Positions 35,812-44,424 of a stretch of 64,000 nucleotides of DNA are shown one piece after another. How positions within the stretch are numbered: position 1 is the stretch's first letter; each line of letters begins with the position of its first letter. Position numbers and translations under genes: made by a program. Origin of the DNA: CAYFZO01 sp965226235 (GTDB lineage Bacteria; Pseudomonadota; Gammaproteobacteria; Poriferisulfidales; Oxydemutatoraceae); assembly GCA_965226235.1 (NCBI GenBank), contig OZ245335.1, positions 1,922,001 to 1,986,000 of the forward strand. The letters are read 5' to 3'. The notes beneath the pieces are model-generated. The model made no database searches and was not told the origin of the DNA. It saw only the letters and a program-made list of their open reading frames with translations.

Positions 35812-37479
35812 ATGGATCCAGCGGAACTGGAGGCCTTGCTTGAGAATTTAATCTCCACCTGGAAAAACGAGGTGGTGGAGTTCAAACAGGCCAACAAAGA
35901 TCATGATACGGACAGGATCGGAAAATATTTCTCTGCGTTGAGTAACGAAGCCAATCTGCGTGGTTTCGAGCGAGCCTGGCTGGTATTCGGCGTTAATGAA
36001 TCCCGTACCGTGGTCGGAACAAACTACCGTATGGAGCCAGAGAGGATGGACGGACTGAAGGGCCAGATGGCACAAAATACCGAGCCCGGCATCACATTCC
36101 GCAACATACACGTACTGAACTACGAGACGAACCGAGTGGTGCTGTTTGAAATTCCGGCGGCTCCGCGTGGTATCCCCATTGCCTGGAAGGGGCACTATTA
36201 CGCCCGCGCCGGCGAAAGCCTTGTCCCGCTGAGTTTGGACAAGCTGGATGAAATCCGCCAACAGACACTACAGCAGGATTGGAGCGCTCAGGTGGTCGCG
36301 GAGGCCAAGCTGAACGATCTGGATGAATCCGCGCTGCGCAAGGCACGCGAGTCCTTCGCGCAAAAGTATGCCAACAGCATCACGCCCGATGCGGTTGAAG
36401 GCTGGCCGTTGTCCACCTTCCTCGACCGTGCTCGCCTTGCGCGGGACGGTCAAATCACGCGCGCTGCCTTGCTGCTCTTGGGCAGAGCCGAGTCGGCAGG
36501 GTATTTGTCGCCACATCCGGCCCAACTGACCTGGAAGCTTGAAGGACCCGAGCGTGCTTATGAGCATTTCGGACCGCCTTTTCTGTTGAATACCACGCGG
36601 CTGTACCAGCGTATCCGCAATATTCAACTTAGGCTGCTGCCGCCTGACGAATTGCTGTCCATCGAAGTGTCAAAATACGACCAAAAGATCGTTTTGGAAG
36701 GTCTGCACAATTGCATTGCACACCAAGACTATTCACGCAATGGACGCGTCGTGGTGACGGAGAAGCCGGACCGGCTGATATTCGAGAATGAAGGCTCTTT
36801 CTTCGAAGGTGCCTGGGATGACTATATCGAGGGAACGCGAACGCCGCTACGTTACCGTAATCTTTTGCTGATACAGGCTATGATCAGGCTGAACATGATC
36901 GACACGATGGGTTACGGCATTCATCGAATGTTCAGCGAGCAGCGCGAACGTTATTTGCCATTACCCGATTACGCCGTTTCTGACACCGATGTCTGTCTTA
37001 CTATTCACGGGAGTGTGGTCGATCCGGCTTATACGCGTGTGCTGATGGAGAACTCCGAACTGGCGCTGCAGGATGTTCTGGCGCTTGACCGTGTGCAGAA
37101 GAAACTCGAGATTCCTGGCGATGCCGTCTTAAGGCTAAGGCAAGCCGGACTCATCGAGGGGCGGAAACCCAACCTGTATGTGTCCGCGACCGTCGCTGAC
37201 GCAACCTCCAAAAGAGCCCAGTACATAAAGACGCGATCTTTTGACGATCGGCATTATGAGGGTTTGGTGATCGAATATGTAAGAGAGTTCGGCGGTGCTT
37301 CAAGAAAAGAAATTGATGTACTGCTCTGGAACAAGCTAAGCGATGCTTTGGATGAAACCCGGAAAAAGACAAAAATATCCAATCTTATTAGTAAGCTACG
37401 TGCATCAGGACGCATTACCAACGTGGGATCCAGAACCAAGCCCGACTGGCGATTGGGTAGCAAAGCGGAAAAATTGTAA
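35812..37479 (+). CDS. AlbA_2/Schlafen-like ATP-binding protein
   Basis: A 555-residue protein with an N-terminal AlbA_2 (Schlafen-type) domain (about 15-135; EVVEFKQANKDHD, WLVFGVNESRTVVGT, GHYYARAGESLVPL), a middle ATPase-like HATPase_c_4 domain (about 290-400; LHNCIAHQDYSRNGRVVVTE, GYGIHRMF) and a winged-helix-like C-terminus. Such proteins are annotated as putative transcriptional regulators, and related AlbA_2 proteins are often found in restriction loci. It sits between mod and res, so it may regulate them or act as an accessory sensor or nuclease. That role is inference. Confidence 0.87.
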   Translation: MDPAELEALLENLISTWKNEVVEFKQANKDHDTDRIGKYFSALSNEANLRGFERAWLVFGVNESRTVVGTNYRMEPERMDGLKGQMAQNTEPGITFRNIHVLNYETNRVVLFEIPAAPRGIPIAWKGHYYARAGESLVPLSLDKLDEIRQQTLQQDWSAQVVAEAKLNDLDESALRKARESFAQKYANSITPDAVEGWPLSTFLDRARLARDGQITRAALLLLGRAESAGYLSPHPAQLTWKLEGPERAYEHFGPPFLLNTTRLYQRIRNIQLRLLPPDELLSIEVSKYDQKIVLEGLHNCIAHQDYSRNGRVVVTEKPDRLIFENEGSFFEGAWDDYIEGTRTPLRYRNLLLIQAMIRLNMIDTMGYGIHRMFSEQRERYLPLPDYAVSDTDVCLTIHGSVVDPAYTRVLMENSELALQDVLALDRVQKKLEIPGDAVLRLRQAGLIEGRKPNLYVSATVADATSKRAQYIKTRSFDDRHYEGLVIEYVREFGGASRKEIDVLLWNKLSDALDETRKKTKISNLISKLRASGRITNVGSRTKPDWRLGSKAEKL

Positions 37480-37517
37480 GAAAGCTTAAGAAAGAAAATA
37501 AGAAAGCGCCCTGTCTC

Positions 37518-40500
37518 ATGAAACTCAAATTCAAAGTCCAGCCCTATCAGACCAACGCCGTCGAATCCGTCGTGGACTGCTTCGTCGGGCAGCCGAAGAT
37601 CGATGTTCTGCCCTATCATATCGACCCCGGTCGCCCTGGTCGCAAGGCGCCGGCCAGAGTCTTCGAGGAAGAAGGCTTCAAGAACGCCGACTTCAGCTTA
37701 AGCGAGGAGCAGATCCTGGAGAACATCCAGAACGTTCAGCGCTGTCAGAATTTGCCCGTCTCCCAATCGTTGACGGGTTTCACGACCTTCGATAAGCACG
37801 GCAAGCGCGTGGGTGTCAAAAACGCCTACCAGCGCAGTGCGCTGGCAGCCACCAGCATCCACCTCGATGTCGAGATGGAGACCGGCACGGGCAAGACCTA
37901 CTGCTACATCAAGACCATCTTCGAGATGAACAAGCGCTACGGCTGGTCGAAGTTCATCATCATGGTGCCCTCGATCGCCATCCGCGAAGGGGTGTGCAAA
38001 TCGCTGCAGATCACGGCCGACCATTTCACGGAAAGCTACAGCAAGAAGGCGCGGTTCTTCATCTACAACTCGAAGCGCCTGCACGAGCTGGAGAATTTTT
38101 CCTCGGATGCCGGGATCAACGTGATGGTAATCAACATCCAGGCGTTCAATGCACGTAGCAGGGATAACCGCCGCATCTACGAAGAACGCGACGATTTCCA
38201 GTCGCGCAAGCCGATCGACGTGATCGCTGCGAACCGCCCTATCCTGATCATGGACGAGCCGCAGAAGATGGAAGGCACAGCCACGATGGAGGCACTGTCG
38301 AAGTTCAAGCCGCTGATGATCCTGCGTTATTCTGCCACCCACCGAACCCGGCACAATCTCATCCACCGCCTTGATGCGCTGGATGCCTACAACCAGAAAC
38401 TGGTGAAGAAGATCGCCGTGCGTGGTATCCAGACGCGCGGTCTGGCCGGAACAAACGCCTATCTCTACCTCGAAGGTATCGACATCTCGAAGCAGGCGCC
38501 GGTGGCGCGGATCGAACTCGAGGTGAAGTTGAAATCGGGTGAGATCAAGCGGCAACTGCGGCGGCTGAATTGCGGGCGCGATTTGTTCGTGGTCTCGTAC
38601 GAGTTGGACCAGTACCGTGACGGCTTTACTATCTCGCAGATCAACGCCAACATCGACACGGTCGAGTTCACCAACGGCGTGGTGCTGACAGCGGGTCAAG
38701 TCATTGGTGACGTGACGGAGAGCGACATTCGCCGCATCCAGATCCGCGAGACGATCAAGGCGCATTTCGACAAGGAAAGGCAACTCTTCGCGCAAGGGAT
38801 CAAGGTGCTGTCTCTCTTCTTCATCGACAAGGTGGCGAAGTACCGCGACTACGAGCAGGCAGATGACAAAGGTGGATACGCCCGGATCTTCGAGGAGGAA
38901 TACAAGTTCCTGAAGGAGGAGTATCTTTCCGAGCTTGCCATTGACAACGAGGCGTACCGCGAGCACCTGGCTGGGATCGACGCAGCCGGGACGCACAATG
39001 GCTACTTCTCGATCGACAGGAAAACCAGGCGCTTGAAGGACCCGGTGGTCCGTGTCAGCACCAAGGATTCCGACGATGTCGATGCCTATGACCTGATCCT
39101 GAAGGACAAGGAGCGGCTGCTGTCATCCGAGGAGCCGACGCGCTTCATCTTCTCTCACTCCGCGTTGCGCGAAGGTTGGGACAACCCCAACGTGTTCGTC
39201 ATGTGCATGTTGAAACACAGCGACAGCAACATATCCCGGCGCCAGGAGGTTGGCCGCGGGCTACGGCTGTCCGTCAACCAGGATGGCGACCGCATGGACC
39301 ACCCGTCAGTGGTCCACGATATTAACGTCCTGACGGTGGTTGCCAGCGAAAGTTACAAGGACTTCGCTGACGGGCTGCAAAGGGAAATCGCAGACACCCT
39401 GTCCTCGCGTCCGCGGCAGGCGACAGTGGATTATTTCACCGGGAAGACCATCGACACTGAACAAGGGCTCTTCAAGGTTACCGATGGGATGGCGAAGCAG
39501 ATCTATCGCTATCTGATGAAGAACGATTACAGCGATGATGCGGATCAGATCACGCAGACCTACCATGATGCGAAGGCTGCCGGCACACTGACAGCGTTGT
39601 CAGAAGAGTTGAGACCCTTTTCCGATCAGGTTTTCCAACTGATCGACAGCGTTTACAGCGATGCACAGCTGCCTGAAGTGGGTGATGGCCGCAAGGCCGG
39701 AACAAACCCGCTGAACACCAATTTCAAGAAGAAGGAGTTCCAGGAACTCTGGGCGAGGATCAACCGGAAGGCCATCTATCGGGTCGCGTTCGACTCGCAG
39801 GAACTGATCGAGGAATGTGTCGGTGCACTCAATAGCCAGTTGCTTGTCACGCCTCTCCGATACACGGTGCAAACCGGGGTTCAAAAGGACAGTTTGACCG
39901 ACGATCAACTCCGAACGGGCAAAGGCTTCCGGATTACGGACTCATCGACCAAGCAGGGAGACTCGGTTCATTCACCGGTACCGTACGACCTTGTCGGGAA
40001 GATTGCGGAGAATTCGCAGCTTACCCGCAAAACGACAGCCGACATTCTCGGACAAATCCGTTTGTCTGTTTTCGATCAGTTCAAGCAGAACCCTGAGCAG
40101 TTCATCTCTGAAGCGTCTCGTCTTATTTCCGAGCAGAAGGCCTCGATGATCATCGAGCATCTTGCCTACAATGAGATAGAAGAGCGATACGATGTCGATA
40201 TCTTCATTGCCAATCAGGGGGGTCAGGATTTCTCCCGCGCGACGGGAAAGCTGAACAATCATATCTACGACTACGCAATTGTTGATTCAAAAGTTGAACG
40301 GGATTTTGTCCGGAGGCTCGATACGAGTAGCGAGGTGGTCGTCTACGCGAAGCTACCGCACCGCTTTTTCATCCCGACGCCGGTTGGAAAGTACAACCCG
40401 GATTGGGCGATCACTTTCAGGAAAGGGAGCGTGCGTCATATCTACTTTGTTGCCGAGACGAAGGGATCGATTTCGTCTCTTGAATTACGCGGGATCGAGG

Positions 40501-40646
40501 AAGCCAAGGTTGAGTGCGCGAAGAAATTCTTCGAGGAAATTAACAAACGTTTCGAGCAAGAGCCTGTGCAGTATAGTGTCGTCGAAGACTACGACAGGCT
40601 GATGGATATCATTGGTCGCGTTGCATGCGGGCAGCCGACGGCATAG
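37518..40646 (+). CDS. type III restriction enzyme helicase/nuclease subunit (Res)
   Basis: A 1042-residue protein with Walker A ETGTGKT (about 121), DEPQ box (about 245), YSATHRTRH (motif III region), the helicase C-terminal REGWDNPNVFVMC and RQEVGRGLRLSV, and a C-terminal PD-(D/E)xK nuclease: PDWAITF (Asp962) and AETKG (about 979-983). This is the usual architecture of type III Res subunits, which translocate or slide along DNA with Mod and cut at a distance. Last gene of the operon, 38 nt after the AlbA_2 gene. Full length; no truncation seen. Confidence 0.93.
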   Translation: MKLKFKVQPYQTNAVESVVDCFVGQPKIDVLPYHIDPGRPGRKAPARVFEEEGFKNADFSLSEEQILENIQNVQRCQNLPVSQSLTGFTTFDKHGKRVGVKNAYQRSALAATSIHLDVEMETGTGKTYCYIKTIFEMNKRYGWSKFIIMVPSIAIREGVCKSLQITADHFTESYSKKARFFIYNSKRLHELENFSSDAGINVMVINIQAFNARSRDNRRIYEERDDFQSRKPIDVIAANRPILIMDEPQKMEGTATMEALSKFKPLMILRYSATHRTRHNLIHRLDALDAYNQKLVKKIAVRGIQTRGLAGTNAYLYLEGIDISKQAPVARIELEVKLKSGEIKRQLRRLNCGRDLFVVSYELDQYRDGFTISQINANIDTVEFTNGVVLTAGQVIGDVTESDIRRIQIRETIKAHFDKERQLFAQGIKVLSLFFIDKVAKYRDYEQADDKGGYARIFEEEYKFLKEEYLSELAIDNEAYREHLAGIDAAGTHNGYFSIDRKTRRLKDPVVRVSTKDSDDVDAYDLILKDKERLLSSEEPTRFIFSHSALREGWDNPNVFVMCMLKHSDSNISRRQEVGRGLRLSVNQDGDRMDHPSVVHDINVLTVVASESYKDFADGLQREIADTLSSRPRQATVDYFTGKTIDTEQGLFKVTDGMAKQIYRYLMKNDYSDDADQITQTYHDAKAAGTLTALSEELRPFSDQVFQLIDSVYSDAQLPEVGDGRKAGTNPLNTNFKKKEFQELWARINRKAIYRVAFDSQELIEECVGALNSQLLVTPLRYTVQTGVQKDSLTDDQLRTGKGFRITDSSTKQGDSVHSPVPYDLVGKIAENSQLTRKTTADILGQIRLSVFDQFKQNPEQFISEASRLISEQKASMIIEHLAYNEIEERYDVDIFIANQGGQDFSRATGKLNNHIYDYAIVDSKVERDFVRRLDTSSEVVVYAKLPHRFFIPTPVGKYNPDWAITFRKGSVRHIYFVAETKGSISSLELRGIEEAKVECAKKFFEEINKRFEQEPVQYSVVEDYDRLMDIIGRVACGQPTA

Positions 40647-40686
40647 CGGTATGGATAGCAGCAATCGTGCCCGTGTTGTTCAACCT

Positions 40687-40713
40687 GTAGGGGCGACGCA
40701 TGCGTCGCCCTTG
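40687..40713. repeat. dispersed GC-rich palindrome, copy 2
   Basis: A perfect 20-bp palindrome (40691-40710, arms GGGCGACGCA and TGCGTCGCCC) preceded by GTAG. It lies in the 99-bp gap between the convergent res and fic genes, where it could also act as a transcription stop. The same core recurs at 42191 and half of it at 22353. Confidence 0.85.
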
Positions 40714-40745
40714 TGGTGTGGATAGCAGCAGTGGAGGCGAATGCT

Positions 40746-41927
40746 TCATCGCGCCAGTGGCTCTGTGTCGCGGCTCAGAATATCCAGGTAGTCGCTGTAG
40801 ACAAACCGGCGACCCCACCGCTTGCCCGTGATCTCTCGTACGATTCCAAGGGTTTCGAGGTGTCGGATCGAATGAGAGACTGTGGGGCGTGATACCTTCA
40901 ACTGCTGCGTTGCATCGGATATCGCGACGATTGGTTTCTGCTGGAGCAACTGGTGAACACGTAAAGCCGATGCGGCAGGGCGGCCCAGTTCCTTGATCCT
41001 GTTTTGATCGGTCTCGAACAGTCGCAGGATCTCGTGCGCTGTTTCGTATGCCTGCTGTGATGTCTCGGCAATGCCCTCCAGGAAGAACGCAAGCCAGATT
41101 TCCCAGCCGCCGCGTTGGCGAACCCCCTGCAGCAGATCGTAGTAGCGCTGGCGGTGTATCTTGAAATAGAGGCTGAGATAGAGGATCGGTTCCTTCAGAA
41201 TGCCCTGTGTGCAGAGCAGGAGAGTGATCAAGAGTCGCCCCAGGCGGCCGTTGCCGTCGAGGAAGGGGTGGATGGTTTCGAACTGAACATGGATCAAACC
41301 GGCTTTGACCAGCGAGGGGATCTGCGGGGTGTCTGCGTGGATGAACTTCTCGAGGTCGGACATCAGGTCAGGGACATGCTCGTGCGGCGGCGGGACGAAA
41401 ACAGCGTTGCCGGGCCGGCTGCCGCCAATCCAGTTTTGCGAGCGGCGGAACTCGCCAGGCTGTAAGTTACTGCCTCGGCCGCGCGAAAGCAGCTTCTCGT
41501 GAATTTCGCGCATGAGGCGAAGCGAGATCGGGAAGTCGTCCTCCCGAATCCGGGCGAGACCGTGGTTCATGGCAGCAATGTAGTTTGAGACCTCCTGTAC
41601 ATCGCCGAGGGGCACACTGGGCGCCTCTCTGCTTTCAAAGAGCAGAAGGTCGGAGAACGAGGATTGCGTGCCTTCGATCTGGGATGAAAGTAGTGCTTCT
41701 TTCCACCCGTACATATGGAGGAACAGCGAGTTGTCGGGCAAAATCGAGGTGACCCCGTCAAGCCGTCCGAGTGCGCGGTCTGCTTTTCCGAGCCACTCGT
41801 AGAGCCGGTTCATTTGCACGGCGGGGGATGGTGGCAACGGACGCGGGATGAACGCTTTCACCTTTTCCCCGGTTGTAGAGATAACGACCTCCTGGCCCAG
41901 ACGTGATGGTTCCTTTGGTGCTGGCAT
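40746..41927 (-). CDS. Fic family protein with C-terminal winged helix
   Basis: A 393-residue Fic protein. The N-terminal helical region has SSQIEGTQSSFSD (the S/T-x-x-x-E-G inhibitory motif typical of class II Fic proteins). The catalytic loop is HPFLDGNGRLGR (about 220), an intact HxFx(D/E)GNGRxxR motif, so it is expected to transfer AMP to a target hydroxyl. The C-terminus is a winged helix (SDATQQLKVSRPTVSHSIRHLETLGIV) likely to bind DNA. The ATG at 41927 is preferred; the open frame upstream runs through operator-like repeats. Target is unknown; autoregulation is likely. Confidence 0.93.
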   Translation of the reverse strand: MPAPKEPSRLGQEVVISTTGEKVKAFIPRPLPPSPAVQMNRLYEWLGKADRALGRLDGVTSILPDNSLFLHMYGWKEALLSSQIEGTQSSFSDLLLFESREAPSVPLGDVQEVSNYIAAMNHGLARIREDDFPISLRLMREIHEKLLSRGRGSNLQPGEFRRSQNWIGGSRPGNAVFVPPPHEHVPDLMSDLEKFIHADTPQIPSLVKAGLIHVQFETIHPFLDGNGRLGRLLITLLLCTQGILKEPILYLSLYFKIHRQRYYDLLQGVRQRGGWEIWLAFFLEGIAETSQQAYETAHEILRLFETDQNRIKELGRPAASALRVHQLLQQKPIVAISDATQQLKVSRPTVSHSIRHLETLGIVREITGKRWGRRFVYSDYLDILSRDTEPLAR

Positions 41928-41965
41928 GATCTGGAAAGTATTTTTTCTTTGTGGTCCCCGTAAAT

Positions 41966-42069
41966 AACGGATAAGCCAAAATCCGTTCTTTGCGATCTCT
42001 GAAAAGAAAGGATAGGGCAAAATCCTTTATTTGTGAACCCTATAAATAAAGGATAAGTCAAAAACCTTT
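41966..42069 (-). promoter_or_regulatory. three tandem interrupted palindromes upstream of fic
   Basis: Three 22-bp interrupted palindromes start at 41966, 42007 and 42048, exactly 41 bp apart (near four helical turns). The arms are AACGGAT/ATCCGTT, AAAGGAT/ATCCTTT and AAAGG/CCTTT, with a shared A-rich centre. They lie 39-142 bp upstream of the fic ATG. The even spacing on one helix face and the winged-helix domain in the Fic protein suggest an operator array for autoregulation (inference). Confidence 0.75.
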
Positions 42070-42190
42070 CTTTACGTCAATCCGAATGAAGGGTTTTGCA
42101 ACGTGTCGAGGACTCTTTGGTAAGAAAGCCCTTGCGGGTGGATTTGTTCCGACCGTGTTTCCGGCAGGCCGTTTTGGTGTGCCGGGTGCT

Positions 42191-42271
42191 GTAGGGGCGA
42201 CGCATGCGTCGCCTCTACGAATGCGTCACGGGTTGCGTCGCCCATATGTGGTGGCGCAGTACAGGCCCCAT
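42191..42271. repeat. dispersed GC-rich palindrome copy 3 with IS-end-like tail
   Basis: A 28-bp palindrome with one mismatch (42191-42218; arms GTAGGGGCGACGCA and TGCGTCGCCTCTAC) is followed by a second inverted arm (GGGTTGCGTCGCCC, 42230-42243) and then CCCATATGTGGTGG, which is identical to the right end of the IS481-type element at 59867-59880. It resembles a small non-autonomous mobile element rather than a simple REP. Confidence 0.7.
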
Positions 42272-42362
42272 ACAACGCCAACAAACAGGTTACAATCCTG
42301 CTTGATGAATGATGGCTACATCTTCTTATTCATTACAGCCATCCAATCAATCTGGGGTTCAA

Positions 42363-42647
42363 ATGAAACAATCATATTCTCTCGTATCCGGCCTGATCGC
42401 GCTGGCTCTTGGCACCGGCCTTGCTTCCACGTCCGCGCTGGCAGTTCCCGACGCCCCCAAGAATTGGGAAAAGTGCACCGGCATCTCCAAGGCTGGCATG
42501 AACGACTGCGGGGCGACCGATGGTGCACACAGATGCGCCGGTCAAGCCAAGAGCGACGGCATGGCAATCGAATGGGTCTATGTCCCTGAAGGCACTTGCG
42601 AAAAAATCGTTGGCGGGAAAGTACACGCGGTCAAACCTGCCAAGTAA
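42363..42647 (+). CDS. bufA1: bufferin precursor, DUF2282
   Basis: A 94-residue precursor with a Sec signal peptide (residues 1-27, ending SALA) and the DUF2282 core containing four conserved cysteines (KCTGISKAGMNDCG, HRCAGQAKSDGM, YVPEGTCEKIVGG). Members are ribosomally made, post-translationally modified peptides called bufferins. The known role is copper chelation after cysteine is converted to thiooxazole by the partner MNIO enzyme; here copper is inferred by family. ATG at 42363. It is followed directly by the MNIO (DUF692) gene and a DUF2063 gene. Confidence 0.93.
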   Translation: MKQSYSLVSGLIALALGTGLASTSALAVPDAPKNWEKCTGISKAGMNDCGATDGAHRCAGQAKSDGMAIEWVYVPEGTCEKIVGGKVHAVKPAK

Positions 42648-42666
42648 GCGAAATCAAGGCGGAGTC

Positions 42667-43494
42667 ACGCACGCGGACACTCCGCTGACGGGGCTGGGGG
42701 TCGGTTTGCGTGGCCCCCACGTTCCCGACATCCTCCGGCAGCAGCCCGCGGTTCCGTGGTTTGAACTGCTGACCGACAATCACCTGTGTGCCGGTGGTGC
42801 ACTCAGGTTTCAGGCCGAAGCGATCGCCGAACGCTATCCTGTCGCCTTGCACGGCGTCAATCTGTCCCTCGGCGGTGTCGATCCGCTGGATCGTGCGTAT
42901 CTCGGCCAGGTCCGCGACCTCGCCCGGCGTGTGGACGCCCGCCACGTTTCGGAACACCTTGCCTTCACTGCTCGCGATGGCATCCACACCCACGACCTGC
43001 TGCCCCTGCCCTGGACCGAAGAGGCGCTTCGCCATGTGGCGGATCGTGTCGACCAGGTGCAGGATTTTCTGGGGCAGCACATCCTGGTCGAAAATATTTC
43101 CACCTACCTGGAATACACGCATTCCACGCTGAGCGAGGGTGATTTCCTGTCTGCGCTTTGTGCGCAAACCGGTTGCGGGCTTCTGCTCGACATCAACAAT
43201 GTCTACGTGAACGCGGTCAATCACGACCACGATCCTCAGGTTCTGCTGGATGCCATGCCCTGGACGCGTGTGCGTGAAATCCATCTGGCCGGGCACGAGG
43301 AGCGTGACGGGCTTCTGCTCGACACACACGGGGGAGTGGTATGCGCCGAGGTGCTGGATCTGTTCCTGCGTGTGGCGCCACGCGTTCCGGAGGTTCCGGT
43401 GCTGTTCGAGTGGGATACCAGTCTGCCGCGATGGTCGGTCGTCTGGCAGGAAGCCCAACGGCTTGAGCAGGCATACCAACGGGCATTCGCGTGA
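42667..43494 (+). CDS. bufB: MNIO-family (DUF692) bufferin-modifying oxygenase
   Basis: Multinuclear non-heme iron oxidative enzyme that modifies cysteines of the bufferin precursor. The TIM-barrel pattern is clear: GVGLRGPH, LHGVNLSLGG, EHLAF, HTHDLLPLPWTEEAL, VENISTY, LLDINNVYVNAVNHDHDP, EIHLAGH and DTHGG, containing the His/Asp/Glu/Asn metal ligands. The start is unresolved: no ATG, GTG or TTG lies between the bufA1 stop and GVGLRGPH. An ACG at 42667 has AAGG 7 nt upstream; in-frame ATGs at 42580 and 42520 would overlap bufA1. The end and function are secure; the start is a best guess. Confidence 0.9.
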   Translation, partial: THADTPLTGLGVGLRGPHVPDILRQQPAVPWFELLTDNHLCAGGALRFQAEAIAERYPVALHGVNLSLGGVDPLDRAYLGQVRDLARRVDARHVSEHLAFTARDGIHTHDLLPLPWTEEALRHVADRVDQVQDFLGQHILVENISTYLEYTHSTLSEGDFLSALCAQTGCGLLLDINNVYVNAVNHDHDPQVLLDAMPWTRVREIHLAGHEERDGLLLDTHGGVVCAEVLDLFLRVAPRVPEVPVLFEWDTSLPRWSVVWQEAQRLEQAYQRAFA

Positions 43495-44300
43495 AGCTGG
43501 CGAATCTCCAGACCGCGATGCTGGAAGCGGTGATCCGGGCAGAAACCTCCGACGACAGGTTCACCCCACTCATCCTCCCCGCGCGCGGCATCAGTTCCGC
43601 AACGCGGCTGAATGCTTACCGGAGCAATATCAGGGAAACGCACCTGCAAGCGCTCGACAACGCTTACCCGGTCACCCGCGAGGTTTTAGGTCCTCGCTAC
43701 TGGCGGCACCTCCTGGTGCAGGAAATCCCTGCATTTGGCTCCCGCTCACCCGACCTGCACCAGTACGGGGATTTTCTGCCCGAGTTGATTTCCCAAGTAC
43801 AGAAGCAGCGGAAGGGACTGACGCAATTCGACTATCTTGGCGAGCTTGCGCAACTCGAGTGGCAGGTTCATCAAACGCAATTCGAGGCACCGGATCCGCA
43901 ATTCGACTGGGTCGCTTTCCAGGCTCTTGGTCCCGACCACCGGGCGCGGATCCATTTCACCCTGAGCCACGCGTTGCACAGGATGCGATTTTCCCAGCCT
44001 GTCGACGCGCTCTGGCATACCCACCAGGAAAGTCCCCAACATTTGCCGCCTCGATCCCCGGTTACCTGTTGCGTGTTCAGGCAAAAACCATTTGATGTGG
44101 GCGTCGTCCGGCTATCCGACAGCGAACAGCAATTGCTGGCAGCGCTTGACGCGGGCCAGTGCCTGGAAACCTTGCCGGCCGATGATTTCCAAACCACGAC
44201 CCAAACCTTGCACGACTGGATCGGACGCGGCTGGATCACCGGGTTTCGGGAAAACAGGGCGGCACCCCACGCGCATGAACATCGCGGCAAAGCGAGATGA
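43491..44300 (+). CDS. bufC: DUF2063 (BufC-type) partner of the MNIO enzyme
   Basis: A 269-residue DUF2063 protein. The family N-terminal pattern (LQTAMLEAVIR, ATRLNAYRSNIRETHLQALDNAYPVTREVLG) and middle block (DYLGELAQLEWQVHQT) are present. In known bufferin and other MNIO systems this partner is thought to bind the precursor and present it to the oxygenase. Starts with GTG that overlaps the bufB stop by 4 nt (GTGA), so bufB and bufC are co-translated. Name given by position and family. Confidence 0.9.
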   Translation: MKLANLQTAMLEAVIRAETSDDRFTPLILPARGISSATRLNAYRSNIRETHLQALDNAYPVTREVLGPRYWRHLLVQEIPAFGSRSPDLHQYGDFLPELISQVQKQRKGLTQFDYLGELAQLEWQVHQTQFEAPDPQFDWVAFQALGPDHRARIHFTLSHALHRMRFSQPVDALWHTHQESPQHLPPRSPVTCCVFRQKPFDVGVVRLSDSEQQLLAALDAGQCLETLPADDFQTTTQTLHDWIGRGWITGFRENRAAPHAHEHRGKAR

Positions 44301-44424
44301 TCCCATTCCGATCCGCCAAGTCGGTTTTTCCCCGGATGCGCCCGCGCCACGCGGCGGCCGACCTGCGATGTGACCGGCACATCGATCGAGTTTGTGTGCG
44401 TATCGATTTCGCGCTGGATCGCTG

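Noticed and set aside
37698..38996. A 432-codon open frame on the minus strand opposite res
   Set aside because: It has no recognisable protein sequence; the plus strand carries the helicase motifs of Res.
29887..40646. DISARM or BREX system
   Set aside because: No DUF1998 DrmB, PglZ, BrxC or BrxL-like gene is present; Mod and Res are of type III kind.
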